Below are positions 8,301-16,705 of a DNA stretch of 64,000 nucleotides, piece after piece. Position numbers and translations under genes: made by a program. How positions within the stretch are numbered: position 1 is the stretch's first letter; each line of letters begins with the position of its first letter. The stretch covers positions 6,510,001 through 6,574,000 of the forward strand of contig NZ_AP022567.1 of the NCBI RefSeq assembly GCF_010727475.1. The letters are read 5' to 3'. The stretch comes from Mycolicibacterium mageritense (GTDB taxonomy: Bacteria; Actinomycetota; Actinomycetes; Mycobacteriales; Mycobacteriaceae). The notes beneath the pieces are model-generated. The model had not been told where the DNA came from. It saw only the letters and a program-made list of their open reading frames with translations, and did no database searches.

Positions 8301-9971
8301 ATGACCGAGCCCCGTCGCCGCACCGCAACCCCGCGCAAGCGGCCCGCCAAGACCGCAGCGAAGACGAAGGCCGCCGATGCCCCGACGGTCGAGAACATCA
8401 CGGCTGCGCAGGCTGTGACCCCGGCACCGGCCGCCGACGACATGCGTGAAGTGAGTGTCGGCACCGACGCGGCGTTCGCGTCCTCCCCGTCGTCTGCGTC
8501 GAAACGTCGTCCACTGCGCAACATTTCGGAGATCCGGCACTTCTTCCGCACCAACGATGTCCCGGTCTACTTCATCGGCGCGACACCGTTCAACCTGCTC
8601 GGCCTGGACCGCTGGGTACGGAGGTTCTCCTACATCACCTATTACGACGCCTGGGACGGCGCCCACCCACGTGTGTTCACGCCGATCCACAAGCCCTACC
8701 AAGAGTTCGCCAGTGGCGAGGAGATCAACAACTGGCTGCTGCGCAACCCCGAGGTGCGTGCGCACATGAGCCGCGGTGTGCAGCCGGGGGTTCGACCCAA
8801 GGTGGCGATGGTGTTCTTCGACGCCGAGACCGAATCGATCTGCGCCGAGTTGGGCTACGATCTGATCCTGCCGCCGGCCGCGCTGCGGGAACACCTGGAC
8901 TCCAAGATCGTGACCACCAAGCTCGGCAATGAGGCAGGCGCCCCGAGCGTGCCCAACGTGCTCACCAAGGTCAACAGCTACGAGGAACTCACCGCGGCCG
9001 CCGAAAAGGCAGGTCTCGGTGACGAACTCGTGGTGCAGACACCGTATGGTGATTCCGGCAAGACGACGTTCTTCATCTCGTCGGAGGCCGACTGGCGCAA
9101 GAACAGGGATTACGTCGTCGGCGAGGACATCAAGGTCATGCGCCGCATCAACAACCGACCGGTGGCGGTCGAGGCCGTGCTGACCCGGTGCGGCACGGTC
9201 GTCGGGCCGTTCATGACCGAGCTGACCGGCTACCCCGAACTGACGCCGTATCGCGGCGGCTGGTGCGGCAACGAGATGTACCCGGACGTGCTGTCACCCG
9301 AACGTCGCGCCAAGGCAACCGAACTCGTCCGCCGCTTGGGAGACCGGCTCAGCCAGGAAGGTTACCGCGGCTTCTTCGAGGTGGACGTGCTCGTCGACGT
9401 CGACACCGACGAGGTCTACCTCGGCGAGCTCAACCCGAGGATCAGCGGAGCATCGGCGATCACCAACGCGACCGCCGGTGCCTACGCCGACGTACCGCTG
9501 TTCCTGTTCCATCTGCTGGAGTACATGGGTGTGGAGTTCGAGCTCGACGTGGACGAGATCAACGAGCGCTGGGAGGAACTGGCGGCCGCCGACGTGTGGA
9601 GCCAGATGATCATCAAGGAGACTTCGGACATCGTCGAACTGCTCGAAGCGACGCCGCCGACCGGTCAGTACTACCTCGACTCCACCGGTGCATTGGTGTT
9701 CCGCCGGGCAGCGCTGGACTGGCACCAGCTACAGGACGAGTCCGAGGCGTTCTTCCTGCGCATCTACGGGCCCGGCGACTATCGCTGGAAGGGCGCCGAC
9801 CTCGGCGTGCTGGTCACCAAGGGCCGGTTGCAGCGCGAATTGGCCCAGGGCGGTTCGGCACTCACCATTCGCGCCGGGCACCTGATCGACTCGATGCGAG
9901 CCTCCTACCGCGGCACTCCGCTTCCCGAGCCGGCCACGATCGAACCGGCGGCCGGCCTCAAGCCGCTCTGA
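8301..9971 (+). CDS. ATP-grasp domain protein of unknown substrate
   Basis: A 556-residue protein with a Lys/Ala-rich, probably disordered N-terminus (1-75). The ATP-grasp core spans about 180-400, with VVQTPYGDSGKTTFF as the lysine/glycine ATP loop and GFFEVDVLVD plus LGELNPRISG supplying the Mg-binding acidic residues. ATP-grasp enzymes form amide or thioester bonds through acyl-phosphates, as in biotin carboxylase and carbamoyl-phosphate synthase. ATG 8301 has AGGAG 9 nt upstream, whereas an in-frame start 19 codons earlier has none. It sits between a divergent NCS1 permease and a PucR regulator, so it may modify the imported compound (inference). I do not recognise a characterised orthologue. 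Confidence 0.8.
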   Translation: MTEPRRRTATPRKRPAKTAAKTKAADAPTVENITAAQAVTPAPAADDMREVSVGTDAAFASSPSSASKRRPLRNISEIRHFFRTNDVPVYFIGATPFNLLGLDRWVRRFSYITYYDAWDGAHPRVFTPIHKPYQEFASGEEINNWLLRNPEVRAHMSRGVQPGVRPKVAMVFFDAETESICAELGYDLILPPAALREHLDSKIVTTKLGNEAGAPSVPNVLTKVNSYEELTAAAEKAGLGDELVVQTPYGDSGKTTFFISSEADWRKNRDYVVGEDIKVMRRINNRPVAVEAVLTRCGTVVGPFMTELTGYPELTPYRGGWCGNEMYPDVLSPERRAKATELVRRLGDRLSQEGYRGFFEVDVLVDVDTDEVYLGELNPRISGASAITNATAGAYADVPLFLFHLLEYMGVEFELDVDEINERWEELAAADVWSQMIIKETSDIVELLEATPPTGQYYLDSTGALVFRRAALDWHQLQDESEAFFLRIYGPGDYRWKGADLGVLVTKGRLQRELAQGGSALTIRAGHLIDSMRASYRGTPLPEPATIEPAAGLKPL

Positions 9972-10052
9972 GATACGCCATCCGCAGGAGAGCGCAGTGC
10001 CGTAGCGCCGCCGACGTTTTGTCGAAACCGTCGATACCCGATCGACGATCAG

Positions 10053-10058
10053 TACACT
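10053..10058 (+). promoter_or_regulatory. -10 box (TACACT) for the PucR-type gene
   Basis: TACACT is followed by 6 nt and ATG 10065, with no ribosome binding site between, indicating a likely leaderless transcript. Confidence 0.5.
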
Positions 10059-10064
10059 GCTGCG

Positions 10065-11573
10065 ATGGGCGTGCCAGTGGCCTGGGTGCTCGCGCAGTCC
10101 GATCTGTCGCTGCGTCTCCTCGGCGGCAGTGCCGGTGTGCTGCGTGAGGTCACCCTGGCGCTGACCACCGAGCTGTCCGAGCCGTTCCGTTGGCTCTCCG
10201 GCGGCGAATTGGTACTCACCACCGGGATCGGGTTGCCGACTACGCGTGCCAAGCGCGCCGCCTACCTGCGCGGCCTCGACGAATGTGGGGTATCTGCACT
10301 GGGTTTCGCGACCGGACTGAGCCACGAGAAGGTGCCGGCGGATCTCATTGCCGTCGCGGACGACATCGGCATGCCGCTGCTGGAGGTGCCGTTGGCGACC
10401 CCGTTTGCGGCAGTGGTCAAGCGGATGAGCGAACGGCTTGCCGACCAACACTATGAAGCGGTCTTACGCGCATCGCGCGCCCAACCCCGGATCACCCGGG
10501 CCGCGGTGAGTGGCGGCGCATCGGCAGTGGTCGCCGAGCTCGGGCGGGCATTGTCCGCGAAAGTGCTCGTCCTTGCCCCGTCCGGCGATGTCATCGAATC
10601 CCATCCGCGATCGCTGGATCCGCGGCTTGTCGACGACGTGCGAGCCGCGGTGGCATCCGGGGGCGCAGGCGCTGTCGTCGCCGGCACCGTGATCACCTAC
10701 CAGTGCATCAAGGTGACTCGCAAGACGTACGGCGTGCTTGCAGTCGTGACTGCCGCGCCGTTGTCGTCGGTGGACCAGATCCTGCTCGGCCACGCGAATT
10801 CACTTCTGGCACTGGACTTCGAGAAGCCGGCCCGTCTGCTGGAGGCCCATCGTGAACTCAATTCCAGTGTGCTAGGGCTCCTTCTGAGCGGCGAGCACGA
10901 TATGGGTCCGGCACGGGCACAGCTCGCCGAGGCCGCCGATTCGCACGGACGCATCCGGGCCCTGGTGATCGACGGCGGCACGGCACCGGCGATCGAGCAC
11001 GCCCGGACCGCATTGATCCCCGCCGTGGAGCGCACGGGATCGGTGCTCTTCGCGCGCGTTCACGGTTGCCAATTGGTTGCCGTGGTCCCGGGTCACCACG
11101 ACGTGTCGTTCGTCCGCCGCTTCGCGGGCGATATCGACGGCTCTTCCCGAAAACTCATCAGGATCGGACTCAGCGAGGCGCTGTCGGTCGATCGGCTGGA
11201 AGAGGCCGTCGACCATGCCAAGCTGGCCGCGGCAGCCGCCGAATGCGGCGGTGTCCCACTGGAATTCGCCGCACTCGCCGGTCGTGCGTTGCTGTCGATC
11301 GATTCGACGCGCCAGGTGCTCAACGCCGTCGCCGACACCCTGCTTACACCTCTGTGCGCGTACGACCGCGACCACGGCAGCGACCTGCTGGTCTCGCTGC
11401 GTGCCTTCCTGGAAGCCAACGGTCATTGGGAAACCGCCGCGTCGGCCATCGGCGTGCACCGGCACACCCTGCGCAAGCGGATGACGTTTGTGCAGGAGCT
11501 GACCGACTGCAACCTCGACGTCGCACGCGTGCGGGCAGAACTGCTGTTGGCACTGCTGGCCTACCAATCGTGA
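10065..11573 (+). CDS. PucR-family transcriptional regulator
   Basis: A 502-residue regulator. An N-terminal PucR sensor-like domain (about 10-125) contains the family's GGELVLTTGIGLP motif. A middle GGDEF-like/CdaR-type region follows. The C-terminal helix-turn-helix (about 440-500) has the LRAFLEANGHWETAASAIGVHRHTLRKR type sequence. PucR proteins control purine catabolism and related transport genes. The position next to an ATP-grasp gene and the NCS1 permease makes those genes the likely targets, though no operator could be identified. The start is fixed by the leaderless -10 box. Confidence 0.9.
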   Translation: MGVPVAWVLAQSDLSLRLLGGSAGVLREVTLALTTELSEPFRWLSGGELVLTTGIGLPTTRAKRAAYLRGLDECGVSALGFATGLSHEKVPADLIAVADDIGMPLLEVPLATPFAAVVKRMSERLADQHYEAVLRASRAQPRITRAAVSGGASAVVAELGRALSAKVLVLAPSGDVIESHPRSLDPRLVDDVRAAVASGGAGAVVAGTVITYQCIKVTRKTYGVLAVVTAAPLSSVDQILLGHANSLLALDFEKPARLLEAHRELNSSVLGLLLSGEHDMGPARAQLAEAADSHGRIRALVIDGGTAPAIEHARTALIPAVERTGSVLFARVHGCQLVAVVPGHHDVSFVRRFAGDIDGSSRKLIRIGLSEALSVDRLEEAVDHAKLAAAAAECGGVPLEFAALAGRALLSIDSTRQVLNAVADTLLTPLCAYDRDHGSDLLVSLRAFLEANGHWETAASAIGVHRHTLRKRMTFVQELTDCNLDVARVRAELLLALLAYQS

Positions 11574-11658
11574 GTTTCGGAAGGGATCTTCGCCGACCCT
11601 CCGGCCGCATGATCACCGCACAGGGACAGCCGTGGCCCCTTCGAACGCGGCTGGCCTT

Positions 11659-12012
11659 TCAGCCGAGGCGGTAGGCGAGCGTCACGGCCAAAGTCGCGGA
11701 GGTCAACATGAGAAAGGCCGCAGCCGGACCGAGCGCGTAGTCGCGAACGCGCAGGTGCGCGATGATGGCGCCGACGAAATACAGCACCAGGCCGGTCGAT
11801 GCCGCAATCCCTCGGACGGGGATGAAGATGCCGGCGAGCAGCCCGAGCGCACCCACGCCCAGCACAGTGCCCAGCGGTGTCGTCCAGGACTGGGGTACCT
11901 GGACCGCCTTCGCAGCTGCGACGGGGATCGGATGGCGGACATAGTTCATCCAGCAGCCCACACCGGCTCCTACCGCGGTGAACAGGGTGAGGATGACGTA
12001 CGACGCGTACAT
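11659..12012 (-). CDS. DoxX-like small membrane protein
   Basis: A 117-residue protein with about four membrane helices, matching the DoxX-like family. The N-terminal segment YVILTLFTAVGAGVG and a histidine/arginine-containing first loop (NYVRHPIP) are visible. ATG 12012 is preceded by GGAAGG; an in-frame extension of 17 codons lacks such a signal. It is divergent from a MerR-type regulator 206 bp away, which may control it. The function is unknown; relatives have been linked to redox stress in mycobacteria. Confidence 0.7.
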   Translation of the reverse strand: MYASYVILTLFTAVGAGVGCWMNYVRHPIPVAAAKAVQVPQSWTTPLGTVLGVGALGLLAGIFIPVRGIAASTGLVLYFVGAIIAHLRVRDYALGPAAAFLMLTSATLAVTLAYRLG

Positions 12013-12218
12013 TGGACGACCTTCCTTGGTGTTGTACACACGTGACGACACGGCGCGATGCAATGTGACATCCCGATGGCAGATCTGACGGAGACCGCAT
12101 CACATTTCGCGGTTCGCAGCGTGGCAAAATCTCTGTCTGTAGGCATAGGCTCGCCCGTAGCGGGGGTGGCAGACTTGCCGGAGGCGATTCCAGAGGCGGT
12201 CGAGGACGGAGCAACGGT

Positions 12219-12587
12219 GTGACCGAGAAGCAGGAGGCGGCGCGGTCGGCACGCGGCGTCTACGGCATCTCGGTGGCCGCAGAGCTATCGGGCATCGGGC
12301 CGCAGACGCTGCGTCTGTATGAGCGCTGGGGTCTGGTGAATCCATCGCGTACCGCCGGTGGAACCCGCCGCTACAGTGACGACGACATCGAGCAATTGCG
12401 CCGGATCACCGAACTGGTCGAGCAGGGCATCAACCTCGCCGGCATCGTGCAGATCCTGGATCTGCAAGACAAGAACAGCCGGCTCGAGTCGGACAATGCC
12501 GAGCTCGAACTACGCAACGCCGCGCTCGAGGCAGAGCAGCCGCGGCAGGGTGGGCCATCCCGCCCGCGGCGATCGTCACGCGCGTGA
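12219..12587 (+). CDS. MerR-family (HspR-like) transcriptional regulator
   Basis: A 122-residue regulator. The winged helix-turn-helix (about 14-80) reads YGISVAAELSGIGPQTLRLYERWGLVNPSRT, the MerR/HspR pattern, and is followed by a coiled coil (80-110). The GTG start at 12219 has GGACGGA upstream. HspR represses chaperone genes by binding HAIR repeats. J-domain and Hsp20 genes lie 1.3-2.4 kb downstream, so a role in heat or stress control is reasonable. I found no clear HAIR consensus near the Hsp20 start, so that link stays inference. Confidence 0.8.
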   Translation: MTEKQEAARSARGVYGISVAAELSGIGPQTLRLYERWGLVNPSRTAGGTRRYSDDDIEQLRRITELVEQGINLAGIVQILDLQDKNSRLESDNAELELRNAALEAEQPRQGGPSRPRRSSRA

Positions 12588-12727
12588 AAGTTCCGCCCAG
12601 ATCGGGACTTCTCATCGGCATCGAAAAGTGGGACGGTATCTGTTGAGCCGGTTTCGTGCTTTTGCCGGAGACCTCATCGGTGTCACCGCCGCCGATGCTC
12701 AACATCACCAGGCACACGGGAGAAGCG

Positions 12728-13093
12728 ATGAACGCGATCCTGACAGATTCTGACCGGTATTCCCTCACGACCCAGGTCGACGACGACCACAACGCATACC
12801 ACCTCAGCATCGACGCCGGCCCGCGCCACATCGCGTACGCCGACGTTCGGCCCGGGTGTTCGACGGTAGAGCTCAGTATCGACGTCGCCCTCGGGGATCC
12901 CTCCCCGCGGCTACGTCGCCGCCTCATCGACGCGGTGTTCGACCTCGACGTCATGCACACACACCGAACCCTGTTGGCCACACTGCCGCTCGGCGATGTC
13001 GACCTGCTCGACTGCGTCGCCCGGCATTGCACCGACGTTCACACGAGGTCGGCTGGATGCAGCTGCCTCGTCGACGGGCTGCTGACGGACTGA
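12728..13093 (+). CDS. Hypothetical protein in stress cluster
   Basis: A 121-residue acidic soluble protein that I do not recognise. The central part contains repeated short hydrophobic/arginine segments (RRRLIDAVFDLDVM). Near the C-terminus are several cysteines (CVARHC, GCSC) that could bind metal or form disulfides. ATG 12728 has GGGAGA just upstream and is preferred over an in-frame start 24 codons earlier. It lies between the HspR-like regulator and an NTF2-like gene on the same strand. Confidence 0.65.
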   Translation: MNAILTDSDRYSLTTQVDDDHNAYHLSIDAGPRHIAYADVRPGCSTVELSIDVALGDPSPRLRRRLIDAVFDLDVMHTHRTLLATLPLGDVDLLDCVARHCTDVHTRSAGCSCLVDGLLTD

Positions 13094-13127
13094 ACACGGT
13101 CGGCAGCGGCCCAGCCGTCGCACAGTT

Positions 13128-13541
13128 GTGTCGCAGGAGCCGGAAAGTGGGTACTCGTGCCGCGTGACCGGCAACTCAGTCTTTGATGCGCTAATCGACC
13201 TGGAACGGGCGGGATGGGATTCGTTGTGTGCCGGGAAGGGCTCGGACTTCTACGGCGCGACGATGCTTCCCGACGCGGTGATGGTGCTCGCCAACGGCAT
13301 GGTGATGGACCGCGACACGGTGACTGCGGCATTGGCCGAGTCTCCGCCGTGGCGCACATATGACATCTACGACGCACGGCTGGTGCAGTTCGACGACGCC
13401 AACGCAGGTCTCGTCTACACCGCGAAGGCACACCGCGATGGCACGGATACGGCGTTCGTCGGTGTGATGTCGAGCATCTATCACCTCACCGGCGACGGCT
13501 GGAAGTTGGCTCTCTATCAGCAGACCCAGATCGTGGCCTGA
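13128..13541 (+). CDS. NTF2-like (SnoaL/DUF4440-type) protein
   Basis: A protein of up to 137 residues with the cone-shaped NTF2 fold pattern: an N-terminal helix containing GWDSLCAGKGSDFYGATMLPDAVMV, a DRDTVTAAL helix, and a C-terminal strand ending in GDGWKLALYQQT. Such proteins bind small ligands or act as enzymes; no catalytic role can be assigned. The start is uncertain: GTG 13128 and GTG 13164 are both possible, and the first 12 residues carry no fold. It follows the previous gene on the same strand after 34 bp. Confidence 0.75.
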   Translation: MSQEPESGYSCRVTGNSVFDALIDLERAGWDSLCAGKGSDFYGATMLPDAVMVLANGMVMDRDTVTAALAESPPWRTYDIYDARLVQFDDANAGLVYTAKAHRDGTDTAFVGVMSSIYHLTGDGWKLALYQQTQIVA

Positions 13542-13547
13542 TCGCCA

Positions 13548-13919
13548 TCATTGGCTTCGCCGGCTTGGACGCGTCACCGTGGCCGGCCCGGCCCGTAGGG
13601 ACGGATCCCGAGGGCCGTATGGGCTGTCGGCAGTACCGCCGTATCGGATCGGGATGTGTACTGGCGAGGCGGCACTCGGTGTCGGCCGCCGTTCGGGGGC
13701 AGGTGTTCGGATCTCGCACCCCGCACGGTCGGTTCGACCGCGTAGCGCCGCATACGCCGCGACAACCGCGGCCAGTCGCGTCACGTCGGCAGGATCATCA
13801 GTGCCGGTATCGGGGTGCAGTGCACGCAACAGCGTGCGATAGGCATGGGCGATCTGGCCGCTGGTGGCCGTGGGCGGCACACCCAGCACCCGATACGGAT
13901 CACTGTTTTCCGACGCCAT
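13548..13919 (-). CDS. Small J-domain (DnaJ-like) protein
   Basis: A 123-residue co-chaperone-like protein. The J-domain is at about 7-65: DPYRVLGVPPTATSGQIAHAYR, then the HPD tripeptide that stimulates Hsp70 ATPase. It lacks the G/F, zinc-finger and C-terminal domains of full DnaJ, and its Pro/Arg-rich tail looks disordered. ATG 13919 has GGAGGTG five bases upstream. It ends 6 bp from the convergent NTF2-like gene. The Hsp20 gene lies upstream on the same strand, beyond a hairpin-rich stretch. Confidence 0.8.
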   Translation of the reverse strand: MASENSDPYRVLGVPPTATSGQIAHAYRTLLRALHPDTGTDDPADVTRLAAVVAAYAALRGRTDRAGCEIRTPAPERRPTPSAASPVHIPIRYGGTADSPYGPRDPSLRAGPATVTRPSRRSQ

Positions 13920-13945
13920 CGGACACCTCCGGTAGACGAATTGAG

Positions 13946-14394
13946 CGGTGGCTTCCAGACAGGACAGATCCGGAAGCCACCGCGGGCCGGACGGCCCCCA
14001 CCCCACGATCTGTCAGGGCCGTCCTGGCATATCGGCGGGGCGTGGCAGCCAACCACCAAACCCCACGCCCCGCCGATGCGAGTGAGAGGGGGTCGAGTAG
14101 CGGACGTGCACGCCGACCCCCAGCCGCGGGCAACAGGACACGTCATCCACAGTCGATGCCGCCTGTGGCGGCGGTATGCGCCGACCGACACGTCGTCGGC
14201 CGTAGCCACATCAGTTCATGCACTAACGTGGATGCTGCCATCCGTCGCCCGTAGGTTGGCTGCTCGTGCATCACCTCCCATGTGTCACACCGTGTTTCAC
14301 TACCGCTCTCGGCGACCTCTGCCGCACCGGGGGAGAGCGCTGAGTGGGCCACACCCGTGTGGCGCGCCGACGAGCCGGCGGACACCGCCGGCTC
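13946..14394. repeat. Cluster of five strong inverted repeats (hairpins)
   Basis: Five perfect inverted repeats lie within 450 bp: 11-bp arms 13946-13956/13972-13982; 15-bp arms 14031-14045/14063-14077 (ATCGGCGGGGCGTGG and its complement); 8-bp arms 14088-14095/14114-14121; 7-bp arms 14348-14354/14357-14363; and 10-bp arms 14372-14381/14385-14394 with a 3-nt loop. None has a clear U-tract. They fill the 350-bp gap 13920-14270, which otherwise holds no credible gene, and run into a doubtful ORF. They could be termination, mRNA-stability or RNA-level regulatory structures. Confidence 0.7.
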
Positions 14395-14603
14395 TCGACC
14401 GCCCTTCCCGGTCGCTGCATGCGCCATTCTCTGGTGAGCACGCGCAAACTCAGCGGCACTCTCCGTGCGGCGGGTAGGTCGGCAGCAGCCGGACCGCACG
14501 AGCCGTCGTCGCCGATGAGGCGCATCCACTCGGCCTCCACAATCGCCGCCGCCTCGTCAATCACAGCAATTGGCTCGACAAGGCCGGCTGCCGTTTCACG
14601 CAT
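14271..14603 (-). CDS. Possible small hypothetical protein
   Basis: A 110-codon frame beginning with ATG 14603 after a very good AGGAAGGGGG ribosome binding site. The first 45 residues look protein-like (ETAAGLVEPIAVIDEAAAIV). The rest is Arg/Pro-rich and overlaps two strong hairpins, so only the N-terminal part, or nothing, may be genuine. It lies 42 bp downstream of Hsp20 on the same strand. No family is recognised. Confidence 0.35.
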   Translation of the reverse strand: MRETAAGLVEPIAVIDEAAAIVEAEWMRLIGDDGSCGPAAADLPAARRVPLSLRVLTREWRMQRPGRAVESRRCPPARRRATRVWPTQRSPPVRQRSPRAVVKHGVTHGR

Positions 14604-14645
14604 GTCACACCCCCTTCCTGCTCGGAATGCCGATGTCACAACCGG

Positions 14646-15065
14646 TTACGGACGGATCGCTTTCTTGTCGCCATTGGTGGAGATCTCGATACGGCGCGGC
14701 TTGGCCGCTTGAGCGACCGGAATGGTCAGCCGCAGCACGCCGCCCTGGTACGCGGCCTCGATCCGTTCGGTGTCGAGGTTCTCGCCGAGGAACAGCTGCC
14801 GGCTGAACACGCCGCGCGGCCGCTCGGCCGAAACCATCTCGCGGTCAGGATCAACCTCGGGACGCTTGGCATGCACCGTCAGCACATTGCGCTCGACATC
14901 GAGAGCCAGGGAGTCCTCGTCGACGCCGGGCAGGTCGAACTCGACGATGAACTTCTCGCCCTCGCGCCAGGCATCCATGGGCATGACCGCCGGGCGTGCC
15001 GTGGTTCCCAGAACCTGCTGAGTAAGTCGATCGAGCTCGCGAAACGGGTCTGTACGCATCAACAT
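14646..15065 (-). CDS. Hsp20/alpha-crystallin small heat-shock protein
   Basis: A 139-residue ATP-independent holdase. The alpha-crystallin domain covers about 30-125, with DLPGVDEDSLALDVERNVLTV in its first half and the family's GVLRLTIPVAQ motif (about residues 110-120) before a short tail. It resembles the mycobacterial Hsp18/Acr type. ATG 15065 follows GGAGG at 8-nt spacing. The upstream region has a TGTCA-N2-TGACA dyad. The neighbouring J-domain and HspR-like genes place it in a stress-response cluster. Confidence 0.92.
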   Translation of the reverse strand: MLMRTDPFRELDRLTQQVLGTTARPAVMPMDAWREGEKFIVEFDLPGVDEDSLALDVERNVLTVHAKRPEVDPDREMVSAERPRGVFSRQLFLGENLDTERIEAAYQGGVLRLTIPVAQAAKPRRIEISTNGDKKAIRP

Positions 15066-15104
15066 CAGCTCAACCTCCTAACCCTTCACCCTCCTAGGGA
15101 TCTA

Positions 15105-15116
15105 TGTCAGTTGACA
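15105..15116 (-). promoter_or_regulatory. Short dyad upstream of hsp20
   Basis: TGTCA-GT-TGACA lies 40 bp before the hsp20 start. It is a small perfect dyad in an AT-richer patch and may be an operator. It does not match the HAIR consensus, so the regulator is unknown. Confidence 0.3.
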
Positions 15117-15201
15117 CATATTTGTTGTAGCACTGCTATGAAGTCAGTGCAACCAAAAATTGCCGTGTCGCCTGGCCGAATGTGCGCAACGGCGCAAGCG
15201 G

Positions 15202-15717
15202 CTACTGCTCGGCACTCCACGTCAAGCGGTCCTGCGCGCCGTCGGTGTACACCACCGCAGTGGGAGGAGGCCCCGTGACGTCGAAGTAGATGTTGCCTGC
15301 GGTGCGCTGGCCTTCGTCCATCGGGGAGACGCCGAGGTCAGGGGCGAGCGTCTGGTCCAGCATCCGGTAATTCCGGCCGTCTGGGGTACGAGCGTTGAAC
15401 GATTGCATCTCGGGGATGACCGAGCCACGGACGGCGGTGACCGCGATCGGCGCGTACCACAGCTGGCCCGTCACCGGGACATTGCCTGTCAGCGGCACAC
15501 TCAGCACGTTGCTGCCACTGGGCTTCAGGTCCATGACGTTGTAGCCGGCCACAGACGCATCTGTGTCGACGAACTGCTGCTCATTGCCGAACCGTGCGCC
15601 GACAGGGCTGGCCGAAGCCGTCACATCGCCGCCGAACCCGAGTGCGACCACGAGGGCGACCGCGCCCGGCAGTGCCGCAGCTGTTTTCATCCCCTTCGCA
15701 GCCCTAGGTGTGTTCAT
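15202..15717 (-). CDS. MPT63-like secreted protein (DUF1942 family)
   Basis: A 171-residue exported protein. Residues 1-36 form a signal peptide (AAALPGAVALVVALGF core, ending near ASAS). The mature part matches the immunoglobulin-like MPT63/MPB63 family: VMDLKPSG, VPLTGNVPVTGQLWYA, AVRGSVIPEMQSFNARTPDGRNYR and GNIYFDVTGPPPT line up with known MPT63 motifs. The function of the family is unknown; in M. tuberculosis it is a secreted antigen. ATG 15717 and the internal ATG 15690 are both possible starts, and either gives a usable signal peptide. Confidence 0.88.
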   Translation of the reverse strand: MNTPRAAKGMKTAAALPGAVALVVALGFGGDVTASASPVGARFGNEQQFVDTDASVAGYNVMDLKPSGSNVLSVPLTGNVPVTGQLWYAPIAVTAVRGSVIPEMQSFNARTPDGRNYRMLDQTLAPDLGVSPMDEGQRTAGNIYFDVTGPPPTAVVYTDGAQDRLTWSAEQ

Positions 15718-15806
15718 AACCGTGGAATTCCCGGCTTGGCCTTCCTGAAACGGTCAACGGCGCGCGTGCCGAGTTTGCCTGTTGCCTTCGAGCGCGCTCG
15801 AACGTC

Positions 15807-15812
15807 TAGCGT
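15807..15812 (+). promoter_or_regulatory. -10 box (TAGCGT) for the SDR gene
   Basis: TAGCGT is followed by 7 nt and ATG 15820, with no ribosome binding site, so the mRNA is probably leaderless. It picks the 15820 start out of a reading frame that is open far upstream. Confidence 0.5.
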
Positions 15813-15819
15813 CGCGGTC

Positions 15820-16686
15820 ATGGCAACAGAGAACAGAACGTGGATCATCACCGGTGCGAGTGCGGGCCTGGGACTGGCGCTGGCGGAGGCCGCGCTGCGG
15901 GCAGGGGAGCGGGTGGTCGGAACCGCTCGGCGAATTGAGCGGTTTGCCGGGCTGACGGCTCGCCACGGGGACCGGTTCCTGGCCGTTGCCCATGACGTGC
16001 GGGACACGGCATCCGCAGTCTCCGTGGTGCAGCGCGCCGTCGATGCATTCGGACAGATCGACGTGCTGGTCAACAACGCCGGCGCCGGTCAGGTCGGCGC
16101 TGCCGAAGAGGTCACCGACGGCGAGCTGCGGGACATGCTCGACCAACATCTGTTCGGACCGGCTGCCTATGTGCGCGCTGTGCTGCCGCACATGCGCGCG
16201 AACGGCACGGGTGCGATCGTGCAGATGAGCAGCCAGGGCGGACGAATGTCGTTTCCTGCGGTCGGCAGCTATTCGGCGGGCAAGTTCGCGCTGGAAGGCT
16301 GGTCCGAGGCCCTCGCCGGCGAGGTGGCACCGTTCGGAATTCGCGTGTTGATCGTCGAGCCCAGCCGCTTCCGCACCGAGTTCAACGCGTCCGACGTTCT
16401 GAAAACCGCGAAACAGGACTCGCGTTACGACGAGGTGATCGGTGGCGTGCGGGCAAACATGGCCGACGCCGACGGAATCCAGGAAGGCGACCCGGACCGC
16501 GCCGCCAACGTTATTCGCGACATGATCGACACCGCCGACGCACCGTTGCGGTTGCCGCTGGGCGCCGAGGCGGTCCGCAACCTCACGCGGGTTTACCAGC
16601 GCGCGCTCGACGACGTAAAGACGTGGGCGGTGGTGAGCGAGTCGGCCGACTTCCCGGGCATGGCTCCGGCTGTGCGTGCGTTCTGA
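15820..16686 (+). CDS. Short-chain dehydrogenase/reductase
   Basis: A classical SDR of 288 residues. TGASAGLGLALAEAA is the dinucleotide-binding loop, NNAG the structural motif, and SSQ...YSAGK the catalytic Ser-Tyr-Lys set. The arginines after the second strand (TARRIERF) favour NADP(H). It is an oxidoreductase of unknown substrate. The gene directly downstream, after 19 bp, encodes a MerR-type regulator with its own leaderless promoter; such SDR/MerR pairs often respond to aldehydes or electrophiles, which is suggested but not shown here. Confidence 0.9.
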   Translation: MATENRTWIITGASAGLGLALAEAALRAGERVVGTARRIERFAGLTARHGDRFLAVAHDVRDTASAVSVVQRAVDAFGQIDVLVNNAGAGQVGAAEEVTDGELRDMLDQHLFGPAAYVRAVLPHMRANGTGAIVQMSSQGGRMSFPAVGSYSAGKFALEGWSEALAGEVAPFGIRVLIVEPSRFRTEFNASDVLKTAKQDSRYDEVIGGVRANMADADGIQEGDPDRAANVIRDMIDTADAPLRLPLGAEAVRNLTRVYQRALDDVKTWAVVSESADFPGMAPAVRAF

Positions 16687-16692
16687 CCGGCC

Positions 16693-16698
16693 TACTCT
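16693..16698 (+). promoter_or_regulatory. -10 box (TACTCT) for the MerR gene
   Basis: TACTCT is followed by 7 nt and ATG 16706, a leaderless arrangement. The regulator can therefore be transcribed separately from the SDR gene. Confidence 0.5.
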
Positions 16699-16705
16699 TG
16701 CCACC

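Noticed and set aside
15060..15160. HAIR-type HspR operator upstream of hsp20
   Set aside because: No CTTGAGT-N7-ACTCAAG-like pair was found; only a shorter unrelated dyad is present.
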